From NCBI RefSeq assembly GCF_963422355.1, contig NC_085106.1:2639068-2703067 (forward strand): 64,000 bases of DNA. Reading direction: 5' to 3'. Under the pieces are notes generated by a model that ran no database searches, was not told the origin of the DNA, and was given only the letters and a program-made list of their open reading frames with translations. The stretch comes from Corticium candelabrum (Eukaryota > Porifera > Homoscleromorpha > Homosclerophorida > Plakinidae). Both the position numbers and the translations under genes were made by a program. Of the stretch, positions 40,227-50,485 are shown in pieces. Within the stretch, counting starts at the first letter, position 1, and every line of letters starts with the position of its first letter.

Positions 40227-40611
40227 TCATAGTCTTGCACTCTGTACTGCTTTCTTTGCCGCTTCATCCATGTCGTCCTCAGACATTATATTTAATCCAC
40301 TGTTTCTCATAACCTCCTTTGCTGCATCAACGTTGTTACCTACAGAGTGCCCAATTTTATATCTGAAATTAGTTATTTGTAAGTTTTAATAATTTCTATT
40401 AAATCACACTGACCTTGCAAACGAACGACAAGTGGAACTTTGACTTCTACTTCTTGACATGCTTTAGTGACTCCTTGGGCAATTGTCACACAATTGACAA
40501 TGCCTCCAAATATGTTGACAAATATTGACTTGACCTGGAGTTTATGTCAAATATGGAAAAAGATGAAAATTACATAATAAGTATAGGTGACTCACACACA
40601 CACACACACAC

Positions 40612-40661
<50 letters not shown>

Positions 40662-43600
40662 GTTCATCACTCGTAAGGATGCCAAACGCTTCAATGACCT
40701 GCCTTTCATTGACTCCTCCTCCAACATCCAAAAAATTAGCGGGCATACCACCATTAGCTTGGATTATGTCCATCGTGGCCATTGCCAAACCAGCACCATT
40801 CACTACAAAGCACCGTTTAGACACAAAATCCTACAATGCTTTATCACCAGATGCTAACTGTACCTAAGCAGCCAATGTTGCCATCCATACCGATGTAGTT
40901 AAGATGGTGCTGAGCTGCAATAACTTCACGAGGGTCAAGTTCAGACTCGTCTTCCATTTCAAATATTTTCTGCTGTCGAAATTTAGCATTGTCGTCAAAG
41001 TTGACCTTGGCATCATAGCATAGAACTAAATATACATTGTAACAAGTGTGAACAAGCAACCACACAAGCAATAAAACAACAGCACGCCATTTAAAGATTG
41101 GTATTAATGTACACGTAATGCTCATAAAATTAACATATAAATATGCCTTTCAAAATTGTCAATATATTAAATAATTTATTATATTTCCAGGTTCACTGCT
41201 AAAATATTTCTCAACCTTCAGTTGTTGAGATTTGTAATGCTTGTGGCACTGAAACATCAAATTATGGTAATAGAGAATGTGTCTTTTTCATGACTAAAGT
41301 GGGGCTACTAACCCATCTCGCCCTGTGTAGGGTATGTAGACAGTAAGTACTATGCTACTGTACCTCGGCCATCCTTTGTTTCTCCCAATGGATTTATCTC
41401 AACTTGAACAGCATCTACATCTATGAACATCTCGTATAACTTTTGCATCTGTTCTGCTGCCTGTCAATTTAAGAAACAATGCATATTACCAATAATACAA
41501 ACACACTTGTACGAATAAAGATAAAACATGATAAATACAATGTGTTTCGACAGACAGTCTGAGAGACAAACAGGCAGACAGACAGAGAAACAGTTAACAC
41601 AAACATAGTTAATGTAATTAGTTATTGGACTCAAGTCTCATCTAGTCTCACTTAGCCAGCCCCTCCCCTTTTCTATTTAAAATAGAAAAGGGGAGGGGCT
41701 GGCTAAGTGAGACTTAGAGCGCGTCTCCACTAGGGCTTAAACATGTTTACAACCTGTTTAAGTCTAAACTTGTTTAAGAATAATCGTGTCTCCACTAGCG
41801 TTAAACCTGTTTAACTCTAAACCTAAACAGCTTTTGCTAAACATGTTTCAGAGGTAGTTTAACGAAAGTGGTTTAGGTTTAACAGTCACGTGATATAAAC
41901 GCGCGTTCAAAACGGTCTTTCTCTTTCTTTGGAGACTATTGGAAGAAGACAGAACTAGGCAATGTCAGAGAGTGCGTAGACTGATGCAGTGTCAGGAGAG
42001 AGCCATTTTGGCAAAGACAGAGACTTGTGTCTGTGATTGTTCTTCAGAAGACAAGAAGACGATCTCCGACTGTCTGGTGCACAAGGAACGAATTCATGCG
42101 GTACAACAAAGTCCCGGATAATTCTTTTAATAGCCCGGAATAAATGGACAAGTGGAGACGCTGTCTACTAAACATGGTTAGAGTTTAAACATGTTAAACA
42201 TGTTTATAGAGCAACAAGTGGAGACACAGCCTAAGTCTCATCTTTTATTGTCTTATGCAAATGCAGTAGTAAGAGACACTGTAGTTAGCAATAATATGTT
42301 TAGTTTGTCATAGTCTAGGTATAAAATTATATGTAGCATTGTACCCTGTATTTGACAGACAGACAAACAACCAGACAATAATAAAGACAAAACTCATCAC
42401 CTCATCTGGCTGTTTAAATTCAAGTTTCAGTGCTAAATCTCTAGCACAATCTCTTGTAAGACCAACTTTGATATCTATTGGTACCTACAAGAGAAGTGCA
42501 ACATCGAAACCATGTTAAATAAATAAATTGCCCACCTATTTGTACAGAATATACAAACTGTAACTATCTTCTCTGGAGTGGAAGCAGCGACTTGTTCAAT
42601 GTCCATGCCACCCGCTGCACTAGCAACTACAGTTGGACCAGAATATTCCCTGTCCATCAGGATAGCAAAATATGTTTCCCGAGGAGGTCCAAACCCTTGG
42701 GTTACAATCACCTGAAGAAAATGTTACAAACTTAATTAACGTACAACAAAATACTCTAGTGGAGATAATTACTGCTATAAGATCAACATTTAAATAACAA
42801 AATATGATTGATGACAAAATAAAGACACTGAGTTGAGTATAAATCATGAATAACATGCATCAACATCCATGTTAGCATGGAACTTTCAGAGTGACTACAT
42901 GTGCTCGCAAAACGATATCATTTAACAAACACATCATCCATGCATAATACGGTTTGCAACAGGTCAACTGCATACAGCTGGTATTGTGGAAAAACTAAAC
43001 CAAATCTGCTCTATTTGTATAACACGTAACTATAATTAATTATGTAACAATATCTATCTATTGGAAATTCATACCTACCTTAGTCACTTGTTCTCCACCT
43101 TTCTTTGTTTGTTTTGTTACTAAACGATTGCCAAGCATGGCACCAGCAAACATACCTACATCACTTGGACTGAAACACAAAAACAGCTAGTAATGGCAAA
43201 CAGCTGAATGACGACGACGTAGACTACTTACTCAGTAGTCACTTTCACACCTCCTTTATATCCTGTATCAAACACTCCCTTTCCTCGACCTCCAGCCAAT
43301 ATTTGAGCTTTTACTACCAATTCATCTGCTCCTGGAGCTAAAAACAAAGGCAAACATGTGTACATATTTTGCTAATATCATATCCACAAATTTGCTATAT
43401 ATACTAGATTTTAAATTAATTAATTTTTAATCCTTTATGCGTAGAAACTTTACATATATTATCTACTTAATTAATAGACATTTAATCAAATTTAATTTTA
43501 ATTAACTAGCGCGCTTTAATTAGCTAACTATAGTAAAGCATCATGGGCACCTAATCTTTGTGCTGCTCCTTCCGCATCTCTGACCGTCTCACACACTTCA

Positions 43601-43827
43601 AACTTTTGAACTGCAACACCATACTCTTCCATCAACTGTTTGCTCTGGTATTCGTGCAGATTCAACCACCGAACAGGAGAAACGGCAGCTGATCTAGTCT
43701 GGAACGTACGCGTACAAAGAGAGAGTAGAAAGTAAGTATAAAATTTAGACAACACGTTACTTACGCATTTCTTTAGCCGACTGATAACATTCGCTAATCG
43801 CAAATAAGCAGCACAACGATACATCAC
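40227..43827 (-). CDS. SUCLG2: Succinyl-CoA ligase, GTP-type beta subunit, mitochondrial
   Basis: TCA-cycle enzyme in the mitochondrial matrix: succinyl-CoA + GDP + phosphate to succinate + CoA + GTP, acting with the alpha subunit. Eleven exons: 43765-43827 (Arg-rich presequence [19 protein letters not shown]), 43551-43698 ([18 protein letters not shown]), about 43231-43340 ([17 protein letters not shown]-grasp), 43079-43170, about 42564-42711, 42401-42485, 41360-41465, about 40864-41026 ([30 protein letters not shown]), about 40661-40801 ([20 protein letters not shown]), 40414-40537 ([27 protein letters not shown]) and 40227-40340 (ending AVQSARL). IVNC...TKAC and VPLVVRL fit SUCLG2 better than SUCLA2. 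Two ATGs start the frame (43827, 43824). A MITE-like insertion lies in one intron. Confidence 0.96.
40594..40660. repeat. (CA)n microsatellite abutting a SUCLG2 exon
   Basis: A CA run directly beside the donor side of the exon that starts at about 40661; the splice donor itself is the repeat edge. Confidence 0.95.
41643..42240. mobile_element. MITE-like element with 35-bp perfect palindrome in SUCLG2 intron
   Basis: Bases 41644-41714 form a perfect hairpin with 35-bp arms and a 1-nt loop. Next, gtctccact at about 41723 is mirrored by agtggagac near 42217-42225, and the outer gagactta/taagtctc is inverted too. A second inner pair of the same motif occurs at about 41789 and 42150. AAGTCTCATC occurs just left (41633) and just right (42233), a possible target duplication. 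A 60-codon frame at 41939-42121 matches nothing I know. Confidence 0.65.
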
Positions 43828-44880
43828 TGCAGTGAGGTCTCTGTGTAGCGCGCGTGAAGAGAAATTCTCTGACTAAAAGGCGTTAGTTAAGACTGTCTGG
43901 AAGTCGAGGCCACGGATGATGGCGCAGTAATTTGTGCACTCAATACACTGGAGATCTAGTAGACCACTACAGGCGTCAAACGCTGCTAGTAGGTACCGTA
44001 GGAGTCTACTCTAGCTAGTGGTGCAATGGGTCGCTATAGATATGCTACCTTACCGGTGACACGTCCCGTACCACTACACTGTGCAGCATCTAGCACTGTT
44101 GATAGTCAATGTTTGCTGATATCAATTTCTATGTCAGCAAATACCATACCACTGTTGACCGTTACAACGTTACTAGCTAGACTGTACATTTCAATTGTCT
44201 TGATCATAATCGCAAAACGACGACTACCTATACCAGGCCTAGCTACGTAATCTAGACTACTAGGAAGTTTGCATGTTTACTTCCATGACAGCTAGGGTTT
44301 CAACAAATACGTAATGGCCAAGAACTCGGCGTTTCAGTAGACGGTCAGAAAACTCCGTTGGACTCTGCCCTCCGTCATGCACCATCTCTTTCTGAATATA
44401 CAGTCTAGACATTAATAAAAGTTAGAATATACTAGAGTTCAAGATCTAAGGTACAAACTTCTAAATATTCTGTTATGACAGGCCCCTAGGAAGATCAGCC
44501 TTAGGCTGATATATCTAGGGCTGCCTGTATAGATATATCTATCTATCTATCTAGCTAACTAACGCGAGGCACCTACGAATACCGTGTACAAGTCCGTTCA
44601 AAGAATGGAGAGCCCGTGGGAAATGTGGTTACTAGATAAGACATATAGGGTAGAAACAACAATATGGCTCTCATCCTGAATTGTAATACTAACAATCGAT
44701 AAATGAGCAATTAGAGCAATGGTTGCTACCCAGCCCTCACTGCCTACTATCTATTTTGTCCAGAGATCTGACTCCACCTAGTCACGTGCTCTCGAATGAT
44801 ATGTTTATCAACGGCGTAGGGGGCGTACTTGCCGAGATACGGGAATTTCCCACTGGCTCTCCATTCTTTGAACAGACTTT
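43828..44880. other. Upstream region of SUCLG2, partly duplicated at 49.2 kb
   Basis: No gene was recognised. The stretch 43995-44046 (gtaggagtctac, agtggtgcaatggg, cttaccgg) is repeated at 49224-49273. A small hairpin lies at 44482-44533 (atcagcc/ggctgat stem with outer cctag/ctagg). Confidence 0.5.
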
Positions 44881-44892
44881 TTTTTTAGTTAT

Positions 44893-45103
44893 GTGTAGTC
44901 AACTAAGAGTACAACTTTATTATTAATTGTCGTGATCTGACCGCAGTTACTGCTGCAAACAGTCACATTCAGAGCCGTATCGGCTCTGGTCACATAATTA
45001 CGAGACTCGTACCCAGTCCTCTCCTCGCGCGCGCTCCGCGTGTTTTAGCACGTGCTTTTTGTTTACGAAAGGAGTTGGCTAGCATGGCTGGTTACGCCCC
45101 TGG
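44893..45103 (+). repeat. Dispersed repeat, copy 1
   Basis: Starts gtgtagtcaactaag and ends tggctggttacgcccctgg; about 90% alike with 49578-49781 in the same orientation by eye. It contains a TCGCGCGCGCTCC core and cacgtgttttagcacgtgc. At its end an ATG (45084) opens a 51-codon frame (MAGYAPGGGSSFTAKH...), but the second copy opens the same start and then diverges, so I do not call a gene. Confidence 0.75.
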
Positions 45104-45417
45104 CGGTGGTTCTAGCTTCACGGCAAAACACAACTCGTTAGCGAAGACTCTACCTGCAGCTTCCATTGACACGTTGCCTAAACCCTTCATGCATGAAACG
45201 AGACAAACGCATACTGATAAGCTATTTGTAGGCCTCTAGAAATCTCGTTTCGATCAATTAGGAGTATCGAAAGTAATTAGATATCAAGTTTGTTTACCAG
45301 CTGTTTTGCCAAAACTTTTTGCTTTGTACATCTTTAGCTACGAAATGCGAGAGACATGCAGCCAAGCCACTCACATTTTTAGAGCCACAAGCACTCCTCG
45401 CTCGCATGCACGTAGAC

Positions 45418-45508
45418 TTTTGTCAGTAGCATTTCTGCAGCTATCTAGATATGAGATGCCAGATACGAGCTTGTGAGTGTTTACATTGTGTCTAGCAGAC
45501 ATTATTGA
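45418..45508 (+). repeat. Inverted repeat, left copy (partner 48176-48262)
   Basis: Matches the reverse complement of 48176-48262: ttttgtcagtagcatttctgcagctat near the outer side and gtgtttacattgtgtctagcag on the inner side. The outer boundary is sharp on both sides, as for terminal inverted repeats of a 2.8-kb element. Confidence 0.7.
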
Positions 45509-45967
45509 GCTAATTCAATTTTCTATTTCTTTCCACTAGCCCAATAATTCCTGACTAGTTATTACGTCGCGCTACGTAGGTCAAACACGTGGAGTGACGT
45601 CGGTAACGCGCGTACCTTGTCTCCACCTCCGGTCAGTACCCGGCTTTGCTATTCCGGTTTCCTGCAAAGGAGCCTTCGTCAATATTTTTAAATTATAGCC
45701 TAAACGATTCGCTATTAAATTATCTTTCGAATGAACCTACTTTGAGGAGTCTACGTTCTCGTAATCGCTAGATATCGCAGTTTGCACACCTCTGACGTCA
45801 TGGTCTGTTTCCGGCCACGTGACTTCATCGTCGAATATCCACCTTCCTGAACGTTGGTAGCCAATCAAAATATTTTTTACTGTTAGACACACCTTTGAGG
45901 CGTGTCTACACATACGGGGGAATTTTTAACGGCGCATGCGGCTTGGTCATAATTTTTTCTCGACCGG

Positions 45968-46174
45968 ATGTCGCAGCGCTCTTGTCAAGTTGGGGCTTCG
46001 CTGCCTGTTGGCGATTTGGCTTCCTATTTTCAGCTGCAAACAACTGATGACGAGGTTGACGATGGCGATGATGTGTCGATGGCTTCGATGTCGTCGTCCG
46101 ACGATGACGCGACGGACAACGAAGAAGCGCTACCCGTCGAGGAAGACAGCGATGACGCTACGCTGTTAGTATAA
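45968..46174 (+). pseudogene. piggyBac-like transposase N-terminal remnant
   Basis: A 68-codon frame rich in Asp, Glu and Ser (DDEVDDGDD, SSSDDDATDNEE), similar in character to the acidic N-terminus of piggyBac transposases. On its own this is weak; it gains support from the C-terminal remnant 300 bases downstream on the same strand. The DDD catalytic core is absent. Confidence 0.4.
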
Positions 46175-46179
46175 CGTTT

Positions 46180-46460
46180 TGATGTCTAATCATCTCGTTT
46201 TTTTGCGATACGTTGTTCAGTAACGTTTGTAGTACCTGTTTTGCAAGTTTGGGCGTTCGCCGTTGGGAAGAATTTGAGTTATGCGCATAGCAACGCATGA
46301 GTGTTCGGTTGCTATGGCTGTGTACCCGTATGTTGTGGTAGACATCGGTATGTAAAACAGTTTGATGTCTATTCGTTTCGTTTTTTGCTATGCGCTGTTT
46401 AGTTTTTACGTTTCAGTAAGTGTTTTCCAAGTTTGGATGTTAGGAGTTGGCAAGAATTTG
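46180..46460 (+). repeat. Direct repeat of about 190 bp
   Basis: Sequence from gttttgatgtcta near 46173 to ttgagttatgcgcatagcaacg near 46294 recurs, diverged, from gtttgatgtctattcg near 46351 to ttgagttatgcccatagcaacg near 46482. It separates the two piggyBac-like remnants. Confidence 0.65.
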
Positions 46461-46610
46461 AGTTATGCCCATAGCAACGCACATAGCAACGGATCTGAAG
46501 GCAGGCATAACTCAAAGACCAGGTATCGCTGCCAAGAATGCAACGTACCCCTCTGTGTGTCATTTGCTGAGCGACAGTGCTTTATAAAATATCACACTGA
46601 GGATGACTGA
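46440..46610 (+). pseudogene. piggyBac-like transposase C-terminal Cys-rich remnant
   Basis: The end of the frame (TRYRCQECNVPLCV, then CFIKYHTEDD) matches the typical C-terminal cysteine-rich finger of piggyBac transposases (YxCxxCxxPLC...CFxxYHT). The catalytic core upstream is missing, so this is a deletion derivative. Confidence 0.7.
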
Positions 46611-46800
46611 GAATTGCCACACTGTGACTGTGTATATTGTATATTTTTATTTATAGTGTTGTATATTTCTATTATATATTGTTGTATATTTCTATATATA
46701 TTGTTGTATATTTCTATTTATATATTGTTGTATATTTCATTTATACAGTGTTGTATTAGGTGATCTATGTTATGTTTTACGATTTGTATATAGTAACAGT
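46611..46800. repeat. A/T-rich tandem repeat, tgtatatttctattta type
   Basis: About five diverged units of ttgtatatttctattta/atatattg, directly after the piggyBac-like remnant. Confidence 0.75.
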
Positions 46801-47105
46801 TTTTTTAGTGTTGGATTAGGTGTATATATGTCTATATAATTGAAAGCGTGAAGTCACTGCTGCAAATAATTTGTATTGGTTTAGCATTTTGCATATCAAT
46901 ATTTTTTCAAATAGTCAATCAACTTGATTGGATTGTTATGCATAATAGAGGTAAAATAAACAGTTAGACGAAATAAAATATTGAAACAGTTAGAGGTAGT
47001 TACAAAAGTTGTGTCATTCAAAAGAGCAATTTATGTACATTTTATACGTGTCAGAATTGTTATTTTTACTTCTATAATGTTGCTACAGTTGCAAATAGTA
47101 TTTTG

Positions 47106-47190
47106 TTATGCGCGCGCTAGACTATAAAGGCGCGCGCTAGACTATGAAGGCGCGCGCTAGATAATAAAGACGCGCGCTAGATAATTATAG
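47106..47190. repeat. Tandem repeat, four units of about 20 bp
   Basis: The unit gcgcgcgctagactataaag is repeated four times with small changes, ending near gataattatagg. It lies about 125 bases upstream of the first microprotein gene. Confidence 0.85.
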
Positions 47191-47314
47191 GCGTGACATA
47201 GTAGTGCAAAGGTCATAGAGGGAGGGAACTTAGCGGAACGTTCCGTTCGAGAAGGGCTAGACAGCTCTCTGTATCTAAATAAGTCCCTATTCCCACACTA
47301 CATGTATTGTTGGA

Positions 47315-47552
47315 ATGAATGAAGACGATACCACAGTCATAATCATCGTCTGCTGTCTTATTTTTGCCACTATTCTCTTTCTTTTGTTATTGGTAAGTAG
47401 TAGTCTGATGTGTCTACTACCTACTCTAATGAGACTTTACTGGAATTTTTTGTGTAACTCAACAGGCGGATAAAGAGAAGACAGAAACTCGAAGGAGCTA
47501 TGAGAGGAGAGATCAACCTAACGCCAACACGCCTGGTTGTTCAGTTATGTGA
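47315..47552 (+). CDS. Candidate 54-aa single-pass membrane microprotein, two exons
   Basis: Exon 1 (47315-47392, 26 codons) encodes MNEDD, then a strongly hydrophobic stretch (VIIIVCCLIFATILFLLLL). A consensus donor (TTG|GTAAGTAG) and acceptor (CAACAG|GCG) bound a 73-nt phase-0 intron. Exon 2 (47466-47552, 28 codons plus TGA) encodes a charged tail (DKEKTETRRSYERRDQ) ending CSVM, which fits a C-terminal CaaX prenylation box. The predicted topology is a short acidic N-terminus outside and a basic tail in the cytosol. The second candidate at 48335-48630 has the same layout. No known family is recognised; the gene is inferred from structure only. Confidence 0.5.
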
Positions 47553-48175
47553 CTTGAACTCATGCATTGACTATTCAAAATAATTTGCCTAATGTGCTGC
47601 TGTCTAGCTAGCTAGATATAGTGTTGCTGTAGACAGTGCACTGAAGTGTGTGTATTTCTAAACCTGAATTAATCTCTAGGTCCCAGCTCTAGAAACACAG
47701 TACGTAGCCTAGGGCTCATGACAGGTCAATATCTAGATATGCAAATTCGGATTGACAACAACGACAGTGTGCTTGGTAGTAACGCTAACGCACTTAACTT
47801 AACCATTAACCGTGTAGTACATGTACATAGAAACACAAACGTAAACACACTTGACACTACCAGTGCCACAAACGTAAACACACAGATACCGCACGATATA
47901 CTGTCTAGGAACATCTCTAGTCAAATTTACTGACGGGTTTGTCTGGTTGCATGCTGCTGAGACTGTACTTGCAAAACGGGCAAAATATGTGTGCTTACAA
48001 GTATTTAGTGATTAGCCGTTTCGGTTAACGGTGTGTTTTAGCTCAGCATGTGTATGTAGACAGCTAATTAATTCAAGAGCGCTGCGCGGGTGGCCTTCCA
48101 ACAGTAAGTGCAGTGTGGGAATTGTGGGTGCGGACTTTGAGATAATGGGAAACTAAATTAGCGTAACTACTTCAA

Positions 48176-48262
48176 TGACACCTGCTAGACACAATGTAAA
48201 CACTCGTTTACAAGCTTGTGATGGCATTCTAGAATAGCTGCAGAAATGCTACTGACAAAAGT
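48176..48262 (-). repeat. Inverted repeat, right copy (partner 45418-45508)
   Basis: The reverse complement matches 45418-45508 at roughly 85% by eye. It encloses the piggyBac-like remnants and the first microprotein candidate. Confidence 0.7.
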
Positions 48263-48334
48263 AGGTGCAGATGTCTCATATAGCTCTGAATGGAGTTCGT
48301 TTGTGACTCTGGATATGTCATCTAGACTCTCATC

Positions 48335-48630
48335 ATGCACATCGACGACAACGTCGGTCTTCTAGTTTTGTTCTTTTTGGTCATCGCTCTAATCTTTACA
48401 TTATTGCTATCTAGGGTAACATCGCTGTGCATGCATGTGTAGGGTTAATTAACGCTAGAGAGACAGCAGCTAGCTAGACTAGATACGACTGGATTTTTTG
48501 TTGTCTGAGTGTGTTTGTGTGTGTGTGCAAGCTTCAGCAGCAAATACGAATGGATGAAGTGTTGGCGAGCTGCCAAAGGGCGATTTGCAAGGAGGACCGG
48601 TGTCATAGGAAATTTGGCATTCCCGAGTAG
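48335..48630 (+). CDS. Candidate 56-aa single-pass membrane microprotein, two exons
   Basis: Exon 1 (48335-48415, 27 codons) encodes MHIDD, then VGLLVLFFLVIALIFTLLL. The donor AGG|GTAACA and an acceptor after a T/G-rich tract (CTTCAGCAG|CAA) define a 125-nt phase-0 intron. Exon 2 (48541-48630) encodes a 29-residue tail with three Cys and basic residues, then TAG. M-x-x-D-D, membrane span, phase-0 intron and a tail of 28-29 residues are shared with the candidate 0.8 kb upstream. Unlike that one it lacks a CaaX end. The acceptor 3 bases upstream would add one Gln. Function unknown. Confidence 0.42.
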
Positions 48631-48720
48631 TTCTAGCTAGGAAATTTGGTGTATTCCTTCGGAACGTTTTCCATCCCCTTGCCGTATAACCTAGCTAGGG
48701 AATTTGGCATACCAAAAAAT
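48605..48720. repeat. Short repeat of ggaaatttggcattcc type
   Basis: aggaaatttggcattcc, aggaaatttggtgtattcc and agggaatttggcatacc recur within 120 bases with tctagctagg spacers. The first unit overlaps the end of the second microprotein frame. Confidence 0.6.
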
Positions 48721-48835
48721 TCGGTATCCAAGTACACGCCGAAACTGTTGATATTGGTTGCATGGGACAAGACGTCTAGAACGTTGAAAATCCTAGGATT
48801 GTTGATACGTGGCATGTCTCTCTAGCTAGTGACAC

Positions 48836-49093
48836 CAAGGGCGTCACGTCTTAGGGGCTAGAGAGGGCGCTAGCCCCCCCACTTTTTTAGGGCGTGGCTT
48901 GCTATATTTTGAGTCAATTCTATTTTCAACGTTAATTAAACAGAAGTGTAGCTTGTCTTTAGCTAAATTAGCTGATTCAGCATAGACTGTAGTACTACAG
49001 AAGAATTTAATATATATGACGCCATGAATTACGTCACATATCTCAGCTTCAAATTTGCGCCCCCCCACTTTTGGGACCCATGTGACGCCCTTG
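48836..49093. mobile_element. 258-bp hAT-like MITE with 7-bp target duplication
   Basis: Terminal inverted repeat CAAGGGCGTCAC at both ends, with gtgacac directly flanking on both sides (48829-48835 and 49094-49100). Subterminal runs of C (ccccccac) are inverted as well. There is no coding capacity. hAT elements normally make 8-bp duplications; here I can match only 7. Confidence 0.75.
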
Positions 49094-49223
49094 GTGACAC
49101 GCAAGTGTTGATCGCCTCTCAATGGCCTAGCTCTGCCATGAATGCAGAAACGGAATCAACGCATTCCTTGTAAGAGATCGCTTTACACGAAAGAGAAGCT
49201 GATGCATACAACTGTAATTACGT

Positions 49224-49273
49224 AGGAGTCTACGTATACAGTAGTGGTGCAATGGGATGGTAACTTACCGGCG
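49224..49273 (+). repeat. Second copy of the 43995-44046 repeat
   Basis: gtaggagtctac, agtggtgcaatggg and cttaccgg are shared in the same order and orientation with the region just upstream of SUCLG2. Confidence 0.6.
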
Positions 49274-49326
49274 CGCGCTTTGCTGGATTAGATCTAAACT
49301 CTACCTAGCTATGATATCGCCCGGTA

Positions 49327-49329
<3 letters not shown>

Positions 49330-49395
<66 letters not shown>

Positions 49396-49404
49396 GTGTG
49401 TGTT
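49330..49404. repeat. (TG)n microsatellite
   Basis: About 37 TG units with one CG interruption, between the two repeat blocks at 49224 and 49578. Confidence 0.96.
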
Positions 49405-49577
49405 TGCCAAGACTTGTGTTCTACGGTCAAATAAAAAATCTAGGGTTGCAAGCGTTTGCAAGGTGAATAGAAAAGGTATATGCTATTATCAGGTATAGAG
49501 GTCTAAAGACAATCCTAAATTAATTATTATTTGTACCAATATATTTGAACTAACACTGAAATAGAAACATAATTAAG

Positions 49578-49781
49578 TGTAGTCAACTAAGGTTACAACT
49601 TTATTACTATATTGGCGTGATCTGACCGCAGCTACTGCTGCAAACAGTCACATTCAGGGCTCTGGTCACATAATTACTAGACTCGTACCCAGTCCTCTCC
49701 TCGCGCGCGCTCCACGTGTTTTAGCACGTGCTTTTGTATACCAAAGGAGTTTGCTAACATGGCTGGTTACGCCCCTGGAAA
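49578..49781 (+). repeat. Dispersed repeat, copy 2 (partner 44893-45103)
   Basis: Same start (gtgtagtcaactaag) and end (tggctggttacgcccctgg) as 44893-45103. It lacks about 10 bases after cattcaggg. It lies just left of the MULE-derived region. Confidence 0.75.
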
Positions 49782-50154
49782 GTCTAATGTCATTACCCAT
49801 TAATTGTTGGTTCGATGTCCTGACATGTGTACAGACATATATATAGTATGTTAGGTCATGGTATTAGGCTGTGATCAAGTGCCCTTTTTAATAAACAATG
49901 AGTGTCGGAAAGGATCCTGCCATGCGCTGTCTAGAAACCAACTGCACTTTCCACTGTACACGTCTGTTGCAGCTTAGAAAGCATCTTGGAGAAGCACATG
50001 GGATGAAAATAACCGAGGAATTCACCACCTTCAAAACGTTTTCCGTTTTGTTTCCTACAACAGTACAATTTTATCAATTTGTGTGATTGTGACTGATAGT
50101 AATCTAAAGTTAAACATTCCTGTTTTCTCTAAAACAAATAGCCTGTGTGTACGT

Positions 50155-50350
<196 letters not shown>

Positions 50351-50354
50351 ACAT

Positions 50355-50485
50355 GCATATCATATATGTACTGTAGTATATGAATTGTACTATATCATTA
50401 TCTATGTAAGTACGCATGCATATCATATATGTACTGTAGTATATGAATTGTACTATATCATTATCTATGTAAGTACGCATGCATA
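50355..50485. repeat. Tandem duplication of a 64-bp unit
   Basis: gcatatcatatatgtactgtagtatatg through tctatgtaagtacgcat occurs twice without visible differences. Confidence 0.93.

Noticed and set aside
45084-45239. 51-codon frame starting MAGYAPGGG
   Set aside because: It starts inside a dispersed repeat; in the second copy (49757) the frame diverges after six codons, so conservation follows the repeat and not the protein.
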